From positions 1 to 64,000 of the forward strand of contig NZ_JONP01000005.1 in NCBI RefSeq assembly GCF_000711725.1: a stretch of 64,000 nt of DNA, in the 5' to 3' direction. The stretch's first letter is position 1; each line of letters starts with the position of its first letter. The notes under the pieces were generated by a model. It saw nothing but the letters and a program-made list of their open reading frames with translations. It was not told the DNA's origin and searched no databases. Shown here one piece after another: positions 25,861 through 34,058 of this stretch. The translations under genes and the position numbers were made by a program. The stretch is from Roseomonas aerilata DSM 19363 (GTDB lineage: Bacteria > Pseudomonadota > Alphaproteobacteria > Acetobacterales > Acetobacteraceae).

Positions 25861-26592
25861 ATGCCGAATCGCCGCCTTCCGGGCCCCGTGCTCGCGCTGC
25901 TCCTGCTCTCCTCCTGCGGGGAGGCGCAGGAGACCGCGTCTTATCTCGGCCCGCCCGGCATCGCCGCCGCCCGGTTCCCCGCGCCTGTCCGCCCGGTGGC
26001 GCCGGTGGTGTCCGACCGCTGGCAGGGCGAGGACGCGCGGGAGCGGGTGGGCGAGGCCGAGCGCGTGCTGGCTTGGCTCGATATCCGGCCGGGGCAGGCG
26101 GTGGCCGATATCGGCGCCGGCTCGGGCTATTACACGGTGCGGCTGGCGGCGCGCGTCGGCCCGGAAGGTCGGGTCCTCGCCCAGGACGTGGTGCCCGGAT
26201 ACCTCGCGCGGCTGCGCGAGCGGGTCGCGCCCCTGCCGAACGTCTCGGTCGGCCTCGGCGAGCCTGGTGACCCGCGGCTGCCGCCCGGCTCCACCGATGT
26301 CGCGCTCCTTGTTCATATGTATCACGAGATCGAGCAGCCCTTCGCGCTGCTGGCCAACCTCGTGCCCGCGCTGCGGCCGGGCGCGCGGGTGGGGATCCTC
26401 GACGTGGACGATGCGACGCCCCGCCACGGCACGCCCCGTGCGCTGCTGGCCTGCGAGCTGGCGGCGGTCGGCTACCGGCAGGTCGGCTTCCACTGGCTGC
26501 TGGAGGCGCCGCCGCGGTCCGAATACCTGGCGATCTTCGAGCCGCCCGCGAGCCCGCCCGCGCCGGAGAGCATCCGCCCCTGCACGCCCTGA
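25861..26592 (+). CDS. SAM-dependent methyltransferase with lipoprotein signal
   Basis: Protein of 243 residues. The N-terminus looks like a lipoprotein signal: RRLPGPVLALLLLSSC, with the Cys of a lipobox at residue 19. The rest is a class I Rossmann methyltransferase: VADIGAGSGYYTVRLA is the SAM-binding motif I, then AQDVVPGYL, and VALLVHMYHEIEQP. A surface-exposed SAM-dependent enzyme is unexpected because SAM is cytosolic, so either the leader is not processed or the protein has a different ligand outside. It is encoded between the small hypothetical gene and rpmB. Confidence 0.82.
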   Translation: MPNRRLPGPVLALLLLSSCGEAQETASYLGPPGIAAARFPAPVRPVAPVVSDRWQGEDARERVGEAERVLAWLDIRPGQAVADIGAGSGYYTVRLAARVGPEGRVLAQDVVPGYLARLRERVAPLPNVSVGLGEPGDPRLPPGSTDVALLVHMYHEIEQPFALLANLVPALRPGARVGILDVDDATPRHGTPRALLACELAAVGYRQVGFHWLLEAPPRSEYLAIFEPPASPPAPESIRPCTP

Positions 26593-26691
26593 TGCCTTGA
26601 CTCCCGGAGGGCGCGCGGGCAATACGCGCCCCTCATCCTTTTCCACGCCTGCCCGCGCGTCCTGCGCGCGCGTCATTCTGGGGTTTCCACC

Positions 26692-26988
26692 ATGTCCCGC
26701 CGCTGCGGCATCACCGGCAAGGGCGTCCAGGCCGGCAACAATGTCAGCCACGCCAACAACAAGTCCCGCCGGCGCTTCCTGCCCAACCTGCAGGAGGCCT
26801 CCTTCTTCTCCGACGTGTTGGGCACCTCGATTCAGATGCGCCTCTCCACCCGCGGCATCCGCACCGTGGAGCACAATGGCGGCCTCGACGCCTTCCTGCT
26901 GGGCACCCCGGACCGTTCCCTCCCGCCCGAGGCGATGGTGCTGAAGCGCCGTATCGAGCGCGCCCAGGCGAAGAAGGCCGCGGCCTGA
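26692..26988 (+). CDS. rpmB: 50S ribosomal protein L28
   Basis: Basic protein of 98 residues with the family start [22 protein letters not shown] and [11 protein letters not shown]. It is a component of the large ribosomal subunit. Length and N-terminus match alphaproteobacterial L28. Transcribed alone; a strong intrinsic terminator follows directly. In related genomes rpmB lies near cobT/cobS, as here. Confidence 0.97.
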   Translation: MSRRCGITGKGVQAGNNVSHANNKSRRRFLPNLQEASFFSDVLGTSIQMRLSTRGIRTVEHNGGLDAFLLGTPDRSLPPEAMVLKRRIERAQAKKAAA

Positions 26989-27015
26989 GGCGATCCACCC
27001 GGATCCGCTGAGTTA

Positions 27016-27058
27016 AACGACGGCGCGAGGAAGTCTCCTCGCGCCGTTGTTATTTCTG
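27016..27058 (+). terminator. Intrinsic terminator after rpmB
   Basis: AACGACGGCGCGAGGA and TCCTCGCGCCGTTGTT form a 16-bp stem (one G-T wobble) around AGTC, followed by TATTTCT. It is the clearest terminator in the window. Confidence 0.9.
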
Positions 27059-27109
27059 GTGCCTGGCCGTTCACGATTCGGCAGGTCTCCCGCTGGCAGT
27101 CTGCGCCGC

Positions 27110-27877
27110 ATGGAGACAAAGCTTCTCGTCGCAGCGGCGGCCTTCGCCGTGCTGGTTCTCGCCGGTGCCGCCTTCGCCCTGAACCGCCTTCGCGCCGCCG
27201 AGCGCCGCGCGGACCGCGCCGCGCGCCAGGCGGAGGCGCTGGGGCGGTGCCTCGGCATGATCGCGCGGGAACTCGAGGCGCCCGGCCTCTCTTTGCTCGG
27301 CCTCGCCGCCCGCCTACCGCCCGCGGTGGCCCCGGACGTGGAGACCGAGGCACGGCGCCTGCTCAACCTCGCGGAGGAGGTGGCCGACCACTTCCTCTCC
27401 CAGCCTGGCTCGCGCGGCCTGGCCGAGAACCGCATCCCGCTTGGCCCCCTGCTGCATGAAACCGTGAGCACCGTGTCCCAACTGATGGGGGATGGGGCGC
27501 GCCACTGGCACGTCACGCCCGAGGCCGAGGCGCTGGTGCTGCTCGCCGACCGGCGCGCGCTGCGCCGCGCGCTCTCCCAGTCTCTCGCGCGCGCGGCACG
27601 GGAAACGCGCAGCGGCGACCGGATCGCGCTCCGTGTCGTGCGCGCCGCCGAGACCGTGGCCCTCGTCATCGAGGACGAGGGCGCGGGCCTGCCGCGCGAC
27701 GACCTCTCCGGCCTCGGCGAGGGCACGCGCGGCCTCTCCCTCGGCCTCGCCGCCGCGCGGGAGCTGATGCGGGCCCATGGGGGGGAGCTGACCCTGGAAG
27801 CGGCACCCGGAATCGGCGCGCGCACTTGGCTGACCCTGCCGCGAGGGAGGGTGCTGGAGGATCCGGTCGCGGCCTAG
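27110..27877 (+). CDS. Histidine-kinase-like HATPase protein lacking the phospho-acceptor His
   Basis: Protein of 255 residues with one N-terminal membrane segment (residues 5 to 25), a helical dimerisation-like region, and an HATPase_c domain. Where a kinase would have SHELRTPL it reads ARELEAPG at 52-59, so His is replaced by Arg. The N-box Asn is also absent (LSQSLARAA at 155), while the ATP-binding DEGAGLP at 189 and a GLSLGL G2-like loop remain. It probably cannot autophosphorylate; an anti-sigma-like or scaffold role is possible. It converges on the phytase-like gene with a 4-bp overlap at the stops. No response regulator is nearby. Confidence 0.7.
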   Translation: METKLLVAAAAFAVLVLAGAAFALNRLRAAERRADRAARQAEALGRCLGMIARELEAPGLSLLGLAARLPPAVAPDVETEARRLLNLAEEVADHFLSQPGSRGLAENRIPLGPLLHETVSTVSQLMGDGARHWHVTPEAEALVLLADRRALRRALSQSLARAARETRSGDRIALRVVRAAETVALVIEDEGAGLPRDDLSGLGEGTRGLSLGLAAARELMRAHGGELTLEAAPGIGARTWLTLPRGRVLEDPVAA

Positions 27878-28875
27878 GAGGCGGCAGCCCCGTCCGACCA
27901 GCCGAGGATCATCAGCAGGGTGCGCTGGAAGAACAGCTGGTTGTCGTCCGAAATGACCGCCACCAGATCGCGCCCACCATGGCGGAAGGCGCTGACGCCC
28001 TCCCAGTTGTCGCTCGGCAGCGGTGGGGCAAGGTGGGCGACGAGCCGTCCCTCCACTGTTCCGGGCCGTTCGGCGAGGGGCGGCAGGCGGGTGAGGCGGG
28101 CCGAAAAGCCCTCGGGGAACTCGGCGTGGCGCTCCAGCACGAGGGCGCCGCCGTCAGGCAGGGGGCAGAGGTCACTCGGGTCGTGGCCGGCGGCAGGACG
28201 ATAAGAGAAGCGGTGCCAGGTACCGGGGCCGCCGATCCAGGCGACCCGGGCGGTGCCATCCTCCGGCGCGCGCTCGCTCTCGGCGATGGCAAGCCAGCGG
28301 CCGTCCGGCAGCACGCCCAGGGATTCGAGGCCACCATTGCCGGGCCAGCCGATGATCCCAGGCGGGGTCTCCATCGGCTCGGCATGGCCGCCCAGGTGGC
28401 GATAGCGCCAAATACGGTGCAAGCGCTCGAAGCCAACGAGCCAGGAGCCATCGGGCAGGGCGGCCAGGCATTCGGCATCGCCCAGGAAGCCCTGTAGGGG
28501 ATGGCCGGCGATGTCGCGCAACGGCCCGGCGCGTGGCGCTTCCAACCCGAGTGGCGCCCCGTTGGGGGCCAGAACGAGCCGGGCCTGGCACCAGCGGCCG
28601 CGGTCGCTGATGGAGGTGAGGGTAAGGTCGGGCCCCAGGTGCAGGGCCGAGAGACCGTCCGCCCCCAGCACCTCCGTGTCGATCCGAAGCACGCCGAGCG
28701 GGCGTAGCGCCATGCCGGCCAGGGGGTCGGGGAAACCCTCCGGCAGCGGCTCCGGCCGGGTCAGCGGCCCCGGCAGCCCGCAGGAGGAGGCGCCGAGCAG
28801 CGCGGCCATGGCCGCCCGTCGCCCAAAGGCACGCCGCCGCAGGCCCCGTCGCGGGGACCCGCCCGGCGCACTCAC
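27874..28875 (-). CDS. Esterase-like activity of phytase family protein
   Basis: Exported protein of 333 residues. The N-terminus has basic residues, then [11 protein letters not shown], a likely lipobox with Cys near residue 32. The remainder is a beta-propeller-like domain with repeated blades containing [49 protein letters not shown] and SDDNQ, matching the phytase-like domain often found downstream of cobT in alphaproteobacteria. GTG 28875 overlaps the stop of cobT (GTGA). Substrate unproven. Confidence 0.85.
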   Translation of the reverse strand: MSAPGGSPRRGLRRRAFGRRAAMAALLGASSCGLPGPLTRPEPLPEGFPDPLAGMALRPLGVLRIDTEVLGADGLSALHLGPDLTLTSISDRGRWCQARLVLAPNGAPLGLEAPRAGPLRDIAGHPLQGFLGDAECLAALPDGSWLVGFERLHRIWRYRHLGGHAEPMETPPGIIGWPGNGGLESLGVLPDGRWLAIAESERAPEDGTARVAWIGGPGTWHRFSYRPAAGHDPSDLCPLPDGGALVLERHAEFPEGFSARLTRLPPLAERPGTVEGRLVAHLAPPLPSDNWEGVSAFRHGGRDLVAVISDDNQLFFQRTLLMILGWSDGAAAS

Positions 28876-30749
28876 ACCATGACCGGCGCGCGCTCCGCGG
28901 CCGCGCGGTGCCAGGCCGCCGCCGCGTCCTCGTCGAAGAGCTCGGTCAGCTTCTTCATCATCGTGCCGCCCAGCTCCTCGGCATCCACGATGGTGACGGC
29001 ACGGCGGTAGTAGCGCGTCACGTCGTGGCCGATGCCGATGGCGATCAGCTCCACCGCCTCGCGCCCCTCGATGTCGCCGATCACCTTGCGCAGGTGGCGT
29101 TCAAGGTAGTTGCCGGGGTTCACCGACAGCGTGCTGTCGTCCACCGGCGCGCCGTCCGAAATCACCATCAGGATGCGCCGGCGCTCTGGACGCTGGAGGA
29201 GGCGGCGATAGGCCCAGTCGAGCGCCTCGCCGTCGATGTTCTCCTTCAGCAGGCCCTCGCGGAGCATAAGGCCAAGGTTCTTGCGCGCGCGGCGCCAGGG
29301 AGCGTCGGCCGCCTTGTAGATGACGTGCCGCAGGTCATTCAACCGGCCGGGGTTGCGGGGCTTGCCGTCCTGCACCCAGCGCTCGCGCGATTGGCCGCCC
29401 TTCCAGGCGCGTGTGGTGAAGCCGAGGATCTCCACCTTCACCGCGCAGCGCTCCAGCGTGCGGGCGAGGATGTCGCAGCACATGGCCGCCACCGTGATCG
29501 GCCGCCCGCGCATAGAGCCCGAGTTGTCGATCAGCAGCGTGACCACCGTGTCGCGGAAATCCGCCTCCCGCTCCTGCTTGTAGGAGAGGGAGAGCATCGG
29601 GTTGACCACGATCCGCGCGAGGCGGGCGGCGTCGAGCATCCCCTCCTCCAGGTCGAACTCCCAGGCGCGCTGCTGCTGCGCGAGGAGACGGCGCTGGAGC
29701 CGGTTGGCGAGCTTCGAGACCACGCCTTGCAGATGAGAGAGCTGCTGGTCGAGCTGCTGGCGAAGCCGGGACAGCTCCTCGGGGTCGCAGAGATCGTCGG
29801 CTGAGACTTCCTCGTCGAACTGGCGGATAAAGGCGCGGTAGGTGGAGGCGTCGTCGGTGACGGGCACCTCCTTCCGCTGCTGCGGGCCGCCCGGACGGTC
29901 CTCGCCCTCGGCGGCGGCGCCGTCATCCTCCTCCTGCTCGCCCGATTCCTCCTCGCCCGCCTGGCCCTCGGTCTGCTCGGGCTGGGCGCCCAGCGGGTTC
30001 TCGGATTCCTGCGGCTTGCTCTCGCCCTCGCCGCTCTGGTCCTGGGCGCCGGAGGTCTCGCTGCCCTCGTCCTCCTGGTCCTGGGATTCCTCGCTCTCGG
30101 CCTCGACCTCGGCCTCCGCGAGGTCGAGCGCAGCCAGGAGCTTGCGGGCGGCGCGGCCAAAGGCCTCCTGGTCCTCGGCGGCGCCCGCCATCTCGGCCAG
30201 GGCCTGGTCGGCGCGCTCGCCGAGCGTGTCGCGCCAGAGATCCACCACACGCTTGGCGGCCTCGGGCACCGGCTCGCCGGTCAGCTGCTCGCGCGCCAGC
30301 AGGGAGAGCGCCGCGGTCAGCGGCAGCTGGTCCTTGCGGGTCATGCGGTCGTAGCCCTCGGCCTCCGCCTGCTCGTTCAGCCGGGCGCGGAGGTTGGCGG
30401 CGACGCCGGACATGTGGCGGCCGCCCACGGCCTCGACGCGGGCCTGCTCCAACGCATCGAAGACCTCCCGCGCCTCGCGGCGGCCGGGGGTGCGGGCGGC
30501 ATGGGTGGCCTCGTCGTGGTGGCGGAGCTTCAGCGCCACGGAATCGGCCGCGCCGCGCAGCCGGGCCATCTCGGCCGGCGGCAGGGCGCGGGTGGGCAGG
30601 GGCAGGCGGGCGCGCTTGCCGGCCAGGCCCGAGGGGCCGGGTTGGAAGGCGACCTGTACGTCGTTGGAGCGCGCGATGGCGCGCAGCGTGCCGGCAGTGG
30701 CGCGCTTGAACTCCTCCTGCCGGGTGGTGTCCTTGTTGCTGCCGCTCAT
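28872..30749 (-). CDS. cobT: Cobaltochelatase subunit CobT
   Basis: Subunit of the aerobic cobaltochelatase that inserts cobalt into hydrogenobyrinate a,c-diamide. About 625 residues: an N-terminal helical region, a very acidic Glu/Gln-rich linker (about residues 215 to 310), and a C-terminal von Willebrand factor A domain with the metal-adhesion motif [11 protein letters not shown]. The acidic linker is normal for CobT. ATG 30749 overlaps the stop of the upstream GST gene by 4 bp (ATGA). It works with CobS (encoded nearby) and CobN (not in this window). Confidence 0.96.
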   Translation of the reverse strand: MSGSNKDTTRQEEFKRATAGTLRAIARSNDVQVAFQPGPSGLAGKRARLPLPTRALPPAEMARLRGAADSVALKLRHHDEATHAARTPGRREAREVFDALEQARVEAVGGRHMSGVAANLRARLNEQAEAEGYDRMTRKDQLPLTAALSLLAREQLTGEPVPEAAKRVVDLWRDTLGERADQALAEMAGAAEDQEAFGRAARKLLAALDLAEAEVEAESEESQDQEDEGSETSGAQDQSGEGESKPQESENPLGAQPEQTEGQAGEEESGEQEEDDGAAAEGEDRPGGPQQRKEVPVTDDASTYRAFIRQFDEEVSADDLCDPEELSRLRQQLDQQLSHLQGVVSKLANRLQRRLLAQQQRAWEFDLEEGMLDAARLARIVVNPMLSLSYKQEREADFRDTVVTLLIDNSGSMRGRPITVAAMCCDILARTLERCAVKVEILGFTTRAWKGGQSRERWVQDGKPRNPGRLNDLRHVIYKAADAPWRRARKNLGLMLREGLLKENIDGEALDWAYRRLLQRPERRRILMVISDGAPVDDSTLSVNPGNYLERHLRKVIGDIEGREAVELIAIGIGHDVTRYYRRAVTIVDAEELGGTMMKKLTELFDEDAAAAWHRAAAERAPVMV

Positions 30750-31381
30750 GGCTTCGCGGCTCCCTTGCGGATGGCGGCCTGCCGGGCAGGGCGGGCCTCG
30801 ATGGCGGTGAGATAACGGGTGATGCCGGGGCCAGGGCGGAACATGCCCCATTGCGTGATCCAGGCGAGCAACCCGCCGATGAGGATATCGGCCGCGGTGA
30901 AGTGTTCCCCCAGCAGCCAGGGACCGGTTTCGAGGCCCGCCTCGATCCGGGCCGCTACCTCCGGCAGGGGCGGCCAGCCAAGGGCACGGGCGGGCGCCGC
31001 CTGGGCGCGGGGGAAGGCCAGATCGGCGATGGCGGGTTCCAGCACGCCGGAGGCGGTCGCCATCCAGGTCGCGTAGGCCGCGCGCGCGGGCGTATCGACG
31101 AGGGGTGCGAGCCCCGTGCCGGGAAGGGTGTCCGCAACATAGGCGGCGATGGCCGCGGCCTCCGTCACCACCACCCCGTGCCAGTCGCCGGAGGGGCCGC
31201 GGTCAACGAGCGCGGGCAGCTTCCCGGCCGGGTTGATCCGGAGGTAGTCGGCGGCCTTGTGGGTCGCCGCCTCCATGTCGTGCCACTCGAGCTCGTAGTC
31301 CGCCCCTGCCTCCTCCAGCAGCCAGAGGCTGCCGGCGGAGCGGGTCTTCGGGGCGTGGTGCAGCAGGAAGCGCGCCGCCAC
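30746..31381 (-). CDS. Glutathione S-transferase-like protein
   Basis: Protein of about 211 residues. The thioredoxin-like N-terminus contains [19 protein letters not shown] and the conserved [12 protein letters not shown] with the cis-Pro, followed by [12 protein letters not shown]; the C-terminal helical domain includes [20 protein letters not shown] 31381 begins 8 bp after the cobS stop and the gene's own stop overlaps the cobT ATG, so it is embedded in the cobS-cobT transcript. Whether it helps cobalamin synthesis or is a passenger is unknown. Confidence 0.85.
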   Translation of the reverse strand: MAARFLLHHAPKTRSAGSLWLLEEAGADYELEWHDMEAATHKAADYLRINPAGKLPALVDRGPSGDWHGVVVTEAAAIAAYVADTLPGTGLAPLVDTPARAAYATWMATASGVLEPAIADLAFPRAQAAPARALGWPPLPEVAARIEAGLETGPWLLGEHFTAADILIGGLLAWITQWGMFRPGPGITRYLTAIEARPARQAAIRKGAAKP

Positions 31382-31389
31382 GGTGCGGA

Positions 31390-32406
31390 TTACCGCTTCA
31401 CGTAGAGACCCGTCGGGATCTCCTCGTTGAAGCAGCGCTGGTAGTACTCGGCCACGGTGGAGCGCTCGGCCTCGTCGCACTTGTTGAGGAAGGTGAGGCG
31501 GAAGGCGAAGCCGACATCGCCGAAGATCTTCGCGTTCTCGGCCCAGGTGATGACGGTACGCGGGGACATGACGGTGGAGATATCGCCCGCGATGAAGCCG
31601 GCGCGGGTGAGGTCCGCCAGCGCCACCATCGCCTCGATCTGCTTGCGGCCCTTGGTGTCGTTCTCCGCCACGCCGAGCTTGGCCATGACGATCCCCGTCT
31701 CCTGCGCGTGCGGCAGGTAGTTCAGGGTGGCCACGATGTTCCAGCGGTCCATCTGGCCCTGATTGATCTGCTGGGTGCCGTGATACAGGCCGGTCGTGTC
31801 GCCCAGCCCCACCGTATTGGCGGTGGCGAAGAGGCGGAAGGCCGGGTTCGGCCGGATCACGCGGTTCTGGTCGAGCAGCGTCAGCTTGCCCTCGACCTCC
31901 AGCACGCGCTGGATGACGAACATCACGTCCGGGCGGCCGGCGTCGTACTCGTCGAAGACCATGGCGCAGGGGTGCTGCAGGGCCCAAGGGAGGATGCCTT
32001 CCTTGAACTCCGTCACCTGCTTGCCGTCCTTCAGCACGATCGCGTCCTTGCCGACGAGGTCGATGCGGGAGATGTGGCTGTCGAGGTTCACGCGCAGGCA
32101 GGGCCAGTTCAGCCGCGCCGCCACCTGCTCGATATGCGTGGACTTGCCGGTGCCATGGTAGCCCTGGACCATCACGCGGCGGTTGAACGCGAAGCCTGCG
32201 AGGATCGCGAGAGTGGTGTCGCGGTCGAAGCGGTAGGTCTCGTCCAGCTCCGGCACGTGGTCCATCCGGACGGAGAAGCCCGGCACCATCATGTCGCTCT
32301 CGATACCGAAGGCGTCGCGGACCGACACCTGCACGTCCGGCTGGTCGATGGTTCCGGTGGGCGAGACGGCGGCGCGGTTCTCGGCGATGCTGGCGACCTT
32401 GTTCAT
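31390..32406 (-). CDS. cobS: Cobaltochelatase subunit CobS
   Basis: AAA+ ATPase subunit of cobaltochelatase, 338 residues. Walker A is GYHGTGKST near residue 94, Walker B is [13 protein letters not shown], sensor-1-like [11 protein letters not shown] and the conserved C-terminal [11 protein letters not shown] follow. It acts with CobT as the ATP-driven chaperone for cobalt insertion by CobN. ATG 32406; upstream is a DnaJ-domain gene, downstream the GST and cobT. This gene order is common in alphaproteobacteria apart from the GST. Confidence 0.96.
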   Translation of the reverse strand: MNKVASIAENRAAVSPTGTIDQPDVQVSVRDAFGIESDMMVPGFSVRMDHVPELDETYRFDRDTTLAILAGFAFNRRVMVQGYHGTGKSTHIEQVAARLNWPCLRVNLDSHISRIDLVGKDAIVLKDGKQVTEFKEGILPWALQHPCAMVFDEYDAGRPDVMFVIQRVLEVEGKLTLLDQNRVIRPNPAFRLFATANTVGLGDTTGLYHGTQQINQGQMDRWNIVATLNYLPHAQETGIVMAKLGVAENDTKGRKQIEAMVALADLTRAGFIAGDISTVMSPRTVITWAENAKIFGDVGFAFRLTFLNKCDEAERSTVAEYYQRCFNEEIPTGLYVKR

Positions 32407-32455
32407 GGGCGGGTTCGATTCCGTGAGAAGGTGGTGGCCGGCATGCCCTTCGGGG

Positions 32456-33046
32456 TCAGGCCGCCTGGCTCGGCTGCTGTGCAAGCGTTGCGAGGCGCTT
32501 GCGGATGAGGCTGTAGGCGCGGTTGATGTCCTTCAACCGCTCCTCTGAAGATTTATCGCCGCCATTCGCGTCCGGGTGATAACGCTTGGCGAGTTCCTTA
32601 TAACGCGCCCGCAGCCCGGTCTCGTCCACCGGCCATCCGAGGCCGAGCACGTCGAGCGCGGCGCGAAGCTCCGGCGGGGCCTCCCGCGCGGTCTTCTTCG
32701 GCGTCGGCTTCGTGTCGGCGAAGAGGCCGAGCGGGTCGCGCATCGCTTCAGGCCCGAGATGGGCCTGCGCGCCCAATCGTCCAAGGGGCCAGGTGGGGCG
32801 CTGCCAGCCTGAGTCGTCGCGAAGGTTCTGCTCGATCTCCTCGGGCGTCATCCCGCGGTAGAAATCCCAGGCCTGGTTGTAGGCGCGGACATGTTCGAGG
32901 CAGAAATGATAGTAGTCGCGCAGGCGTGACCTGTCTCGCGGAGCGCGGAACTCGCCTACGGCCTCACAGCCGGGCGCGTCGCAGTTGCGCGCCGTGGTGC
33001 CGGGAGGAACGGTGGATCGGGGGGGTGCTGCGCCGCGTCGGGCCAT
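32456..33046 (-). CDS. DnaJ-domain protein
   Basis: Protein of 196 residues with a C-terminal J domain (residues about 125 to 190) including the essential motif YHPDANGGD and [14 protein letters not shown]. The N-terminal part has a short Cys pair (CDAPGC) that could be a small zinc knuckle and a helix-rich linker. It is not a full-length DnaJ. Such genes commonly precede cobS in alphaproteobacteria. ATG 33046 is preferred over an upstream in-frame start at 33085. Divergent from bolA, separated by about 110 bp. Confidence 0.88.
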   Translation of the reverse strand: MARRGAAPPRSTVPPGTTARNCDAPGCEAVGEFRAPRDRSRLRDYYHFCLEHVRAYNQAWDFYRGMTPEEIEQNLRDDSGWQRPTWPLGRLGAQAHLGPEAMRDPLGLFADTKPTPKKTAREAPPELRAALDVLGLGWPVDETGLRARYKELAKRYHPDANGGDKSSEERLKDINRAYSLIRKRLATLAQQPSQAA

Positions 33047-33155
33047 GATGGGGAGCCTTATGATCGCAGCCGCCCCTGCCGGCAAGGCTGGAAACGCGCC
33101 GTCTGCCGCGCCGCCAAGATATGGAAATCCTTCCTCTTATGAGCAATACCGCCGC

Positions 33156-33443
33156 ATGACCTCCGCCGAACCCGCCTCCCGCGCCGACCGTCTCCGCGCC
33201 ACGCTGCTGCACGCTTTCCCGGGCGCGGAGGTACTGGTGCGCGACGACAGCGCTCTCCATGCCGGCCATGCCGGGGCCGCGCCGGGCGGGGAGACGCATT
33301 TCGCCGTGCGCGTGGTGGCGCCGGGATTCACGGGGATGACGCGGCTCGCCCGGTCACGCGCCGTGCACGCGGCGCTGGAGGCGGAGTTCGGCGGTGGGAT
33401 GCACGCGCTGGCGCTGGAGCTGCGCGCGCCGGGGGAGGCGTAG
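33156..33443 (+). CDS. BolA-family protein
   Basis: Protein of 95 residues with the BolA/YrbA fold: LLHAFPGAEVLVRDDSALHAGHAG, then ETHFAVRVVAPGFTGM and the helix-loop RLARSRAVHAALEAEF. The His near residue 36 in ALHAGH is the Fe-S/glutaredoxin-binding position of the family. BolA proteins bind Fe-S clusters with monothiol glutaredoxins or act in regulation. Starts and length are normal. It shares a divergent region with the DnaJ-domain gene and converges on the DUF2889 gene 7 bp away. Confidence 0.93.
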   Translation: MTSAEPASRADRLRATLLHAFPGAEVLVRDDSALHAGHAGAAPGGETHFAVRVVAPGFTGMTRLARSRAVHAALEAEFGGGMHALALELRAPGEA

Positions 33444-33450
33444 CGGGCGC

Positions 33451-34005
33451 TCAGCCCGGCTCGGCGCTGCCCCAGCGCTTCGTCACGATCGGGCTGTCCG
33501 GCGCGTAGGCGAGGCAGGTGCCGATCATCCGGTCCCGCGCCGCCTTCGCCGCCTCGGGGTCGTCCCGCTCGCGCTTGCGGCGCACAGGGTAGACGGTCTG
33601 GAAGGCGACGGTCGCCATCTGCGCGAGCATTTCCCGCAGATGGGTGCAGCCGTGGGAACCGCCGACGCGCTCCTTCACCGCGCGGGTGAAGCCCGGCCCG
33701 ATCCGCACTCCCGCGAGGGCCGCGAAGTTCGGCGCGGCCATGGGGCAGATGTCGTAGGGGGAGAAGTCGGTGGCCGCCTCGCAGGCGGTGATCATGAGGT
33801 CGTCGTCCACCGTCAGACGCAGCCACATGCCGTGCAGCGCCTCCCCCGGCTGGATCGTGCCGCGGTCGAGGTTCTCGAAGGGGTAGGTCTTCGTGTCGAC
33901 CAGGTGCCCCTCAATGTCGAAGAGACCATCGGCACGGCGGTAGCCGTGCATGGTGATCTCGCGCCGGTGAAGGGGTTCACGCTCGGCGGGGGCGGAAAGT
34001 GGCAT
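33451..34005 (-). CDS. DUF2889 domain-containing protein
   Basis: Protein of about 184 residues that matches the DUF2889 family. Visible landmarks are REITMHGYRRADGLFDIEGHLVDTK at the N-terminus (N-terminal part of the domain), WLRLTVDDDLMI, ICPMAAPNFAAL and VGGSHGCTHLREML. The SHGCTH region could be a metal or nucleophile site, but the family has no established function. ATG 34005 is used; 34017 is an in-frame alternative. It lies downstream of aroKB on the same strand with a 40 to 55 bp gap. Confidence 0.82.
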   Translation of the reverse strand: MPLSAPAEREPLHRREITMHGYRRADGLFDIEGHLVDTKTYPFENLDRGTIQPGEALHGMWLRLTVDDDLMITACEAATDFSPYDICPMAAPNFAALAGVRIGPGFTRAVKERVGGSHGCTHLREMLAQMATVAFQTVYPVRRKRERDDPEAAKAARDRMIGTCLAYAPDSPIVTKRWGSAEPG

Positions 34006-34058
34006 GGTGCGGTGCAAGGTAAGGCCGCCCGGGGCTCAGGACCAGGGGCGGCGGCACT

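Noticed and set aside
29890-30110. Very acidic, low-complexity stretch in cobT that could suggest a frameshift
   Set aside because: An acidic linker is normal for CobT and both flanking domains are in one frame.
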